Origin: a virus
Direction: 5' to 3' (one strand)
Length of the DNA: 29,043 bases
Virus record (IMG/VR): IMGVR_UViG_3300042465_002464
Span: 1 to 29,043 of that record
In this document: positions 28,649 to 29,043 of the stretch, one piece after another
How positions within the stretch are numbered: the stretch's first letter is position 1
Layout of the letters: every line of letters starts with the position of its first letter
Notes under the pieces: generated by a model
Database searches by the model: none
Seen by the model: only the letters and a program-made list of their open reading frames with translations
Told to the model about the DNA's origin: nothing
Position numbers and translations under genes: made by a program

Positions 28649-28725
28649 ATCATCGACTGCTGATGGGTGCATTGGAAGTTCACGGCCTTCTGCTGGTAGC
28701 CGTGGAGCAGATTGGGGGTCAGCAT
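28645..28725 (-). pseudogene. Stranded 5' fragment of the original helicase gene
   Basis: A 26-codon reading frame starting MLTPNLLHGYQQKAVNFQCT and ending HQQSMM before TGA. It aligns without gaps to the start of the intact helicase (LLTPEMLHDYQKKAINFQCT then RPNSMLWKDMG), with about 17 of 24 residues identical. Homology stops right after TCGATG, the codons just before WKDMGLGKT. It has the GC-rich codons of its neighbours, whereas the replacement copy does not. Its ATG overlaps the VRR-NUC stop (ATGCTGA), the usual arrangement for a real gene start. It is therefore the native beginning of the helicase gene, cut off by the HNH insertion. It may still be translated as a short peptide. Confidence 0.88.
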
Positions 28726-29003
28726 GACGCAAGCATCTCGTCAACCATGCGCAGCCCATCGTCCACGTTGTCGATGACGTAGACGCTGACCTTGTGCTGG
28801 CGCAACCGCAGGTGCTCGCGCTCTTGGGCCGGCGTGGGCTTCTGCTTCTCGCGCTTGAACTCGCAGAAGAACATCTTGCCGCTGGGCAGGATGAACAGGC
28901 GGTCGGGCACCGCAGAGTGCGCGGGGCTGGTGAACTTGTAGGCCAGCAGGCCGCGCTCACGGGCGTACCCGCACACCTTGGCCTCGATGTTCTTCTCAAG
29001 CAT
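28719..29003 (-). CDS. VRR-NUC domain nuclease
   Basis: A 94-residue stand-alone VRR-NUC protein of the PD-(D/E)xK nuclease fold. Visible motifs: N-terminal helix with E7 (LEKNIEAKVCGYARERG), VPDRLFIL with D34, CEFKREK with E48 and K50, and TPAQ (57-60). Phage members of this family are thought to resolve branched or recombination DNA and commonly neighbour SNF2 helicases, as here. The ATG at 29003 has GGAG upstream and overlaps the end of the preceding partial gene. Its stop overlaps the original helicase start. Confidence 0.93.
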   Translation of the reverse strand: MLEKNIEAKVCGYARERGLLAYKFTSPAHSAVPDRLFILPSGKMFFCEFKREKQKPTPAQEREHLRLRQHKVSVYVIDNVDDGLRMVDEMLASC

Positions 29004-29043
29004 TGCGTGCCTCCAGTTCGATCAGTTTGTCGATGTAGTGCCT
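28996..29043 (-). CDS. C-terminal end of an upstream gene (partial)
   Basis: The last 15 codons plus stop of a minus-strand gene that begins outside the window: RHYIDKLIELEARNA. It overlaps the VRR-NUC start by 8 bases (ATGCTTGA), and the VRR-NUC ribosome site GGAG lies inside it. This arrangement matches the coupled overlaps seen throughout the window. Nothing can be said about function from so short a piece. Confidence 0.5.
   Translation of the reverse strand, partial: RHYIDKLIELEARNA

Noticed and set aside
28146-28725. Group I or II intron carrying the HNH gene
   Set aside because: Splicing would not be needed: the helicase frame is complete after the HNH gene and starts with its own ATG, and the sequence before the Walker A codons is a second copy of the 5' exon rather than intron-like. 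No intron core was recognised by eye, though a covariance search would settle it.
1-29043. CRISPR array, tRNA genes, integrase or attachment site, insertion sequences
   Set aside because: I saw no spaced identical repeats, cloverleaf-like sequences, recombinase motifs or transposase ends. A tRNA or covariance search was not possible.

Overview
This window is most of the late (virion) half, plus the edge of the early (replication/recombination) half, of a tailed-phage genome of the P22-like podovirus type. The sequence is GC-rich (roughly 60 % or more by eye), with tightly packed genes that often overlap as ATGA or TGATG. No integrase, repressor, tRNA or bacterial chromosomal gene is visible. 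The host is not stated by the sequence. The GC content, codon use and small-protein families resemble phages and prophages of Burkholderiales-type betaproteobacteria, but that is inference.

Layout, plus strand (1-25559). A 371-base gene-free leader precedes the small and large terminase subunits and a P22-type portal. Then come three small proteins or putative virion proteins, a protein with nine degenerate 24-residue repeats, a scaffold, a small HExxH metallopeptidase-like protein, and the P22-type coat protein. The coat gene has its own putative promoter and a 129-base leader that can fold. A clear intrinsic terminator follows the coat gene. Next are three small or basic proteins, a gp4-like tail accessory factor, small beta-type proteins, a gp10-like tail hub protein, a 724-residue fibre-like protein, and several conserved small proteins. 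Three proteins of increasing size (290, 473 and 731 aa) lie where P22 carries its ejection proteins. A tailspike follows, with a P22-like head-binding N-terminus and a self-cleaving S74 chaperone at the C-terminus. The lysis cassette is a second HExxH protein, a tail-anchored membrane protein, a three-TM-family holin and an M15 peptidase endolysin, all joined by 4-base overlaps.

Layout, minus strand (29043-25513). Reading leftward: the end of an unknown gene, a VRR-NUC nuclease, a broken helicase 5' fragment, an HNH-AP2 homing endonuclease, a complete SNF2-type helicase, and a run of small accessory proteins ending tail-to-tail with the endolysin.

The most unusual feature is at 28030-28725. 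An HNH-AP2 endonuclease gene interrupts the helicase gene just before its Walker A motif. The original first 25 codons are stranded upstream as a pseudogene, and a second, diverged, AT-richer copy of those codons follows the endonuclease and restores the helicase. A second HNH-AP2 gene (16635-17114) sits antisense inside the virion operon, and the end of the neighbouring Cys-rich gene is also AT-rich. Both look like recent homing events with co-converted flanks. Also notable are a recurring extended -10 motif (GTG-N-TACAYT) at three gene starts, a probable leaderless terminase gene, two unrelated repeat proteins, and a module shared by the two fibre/spike proteins.
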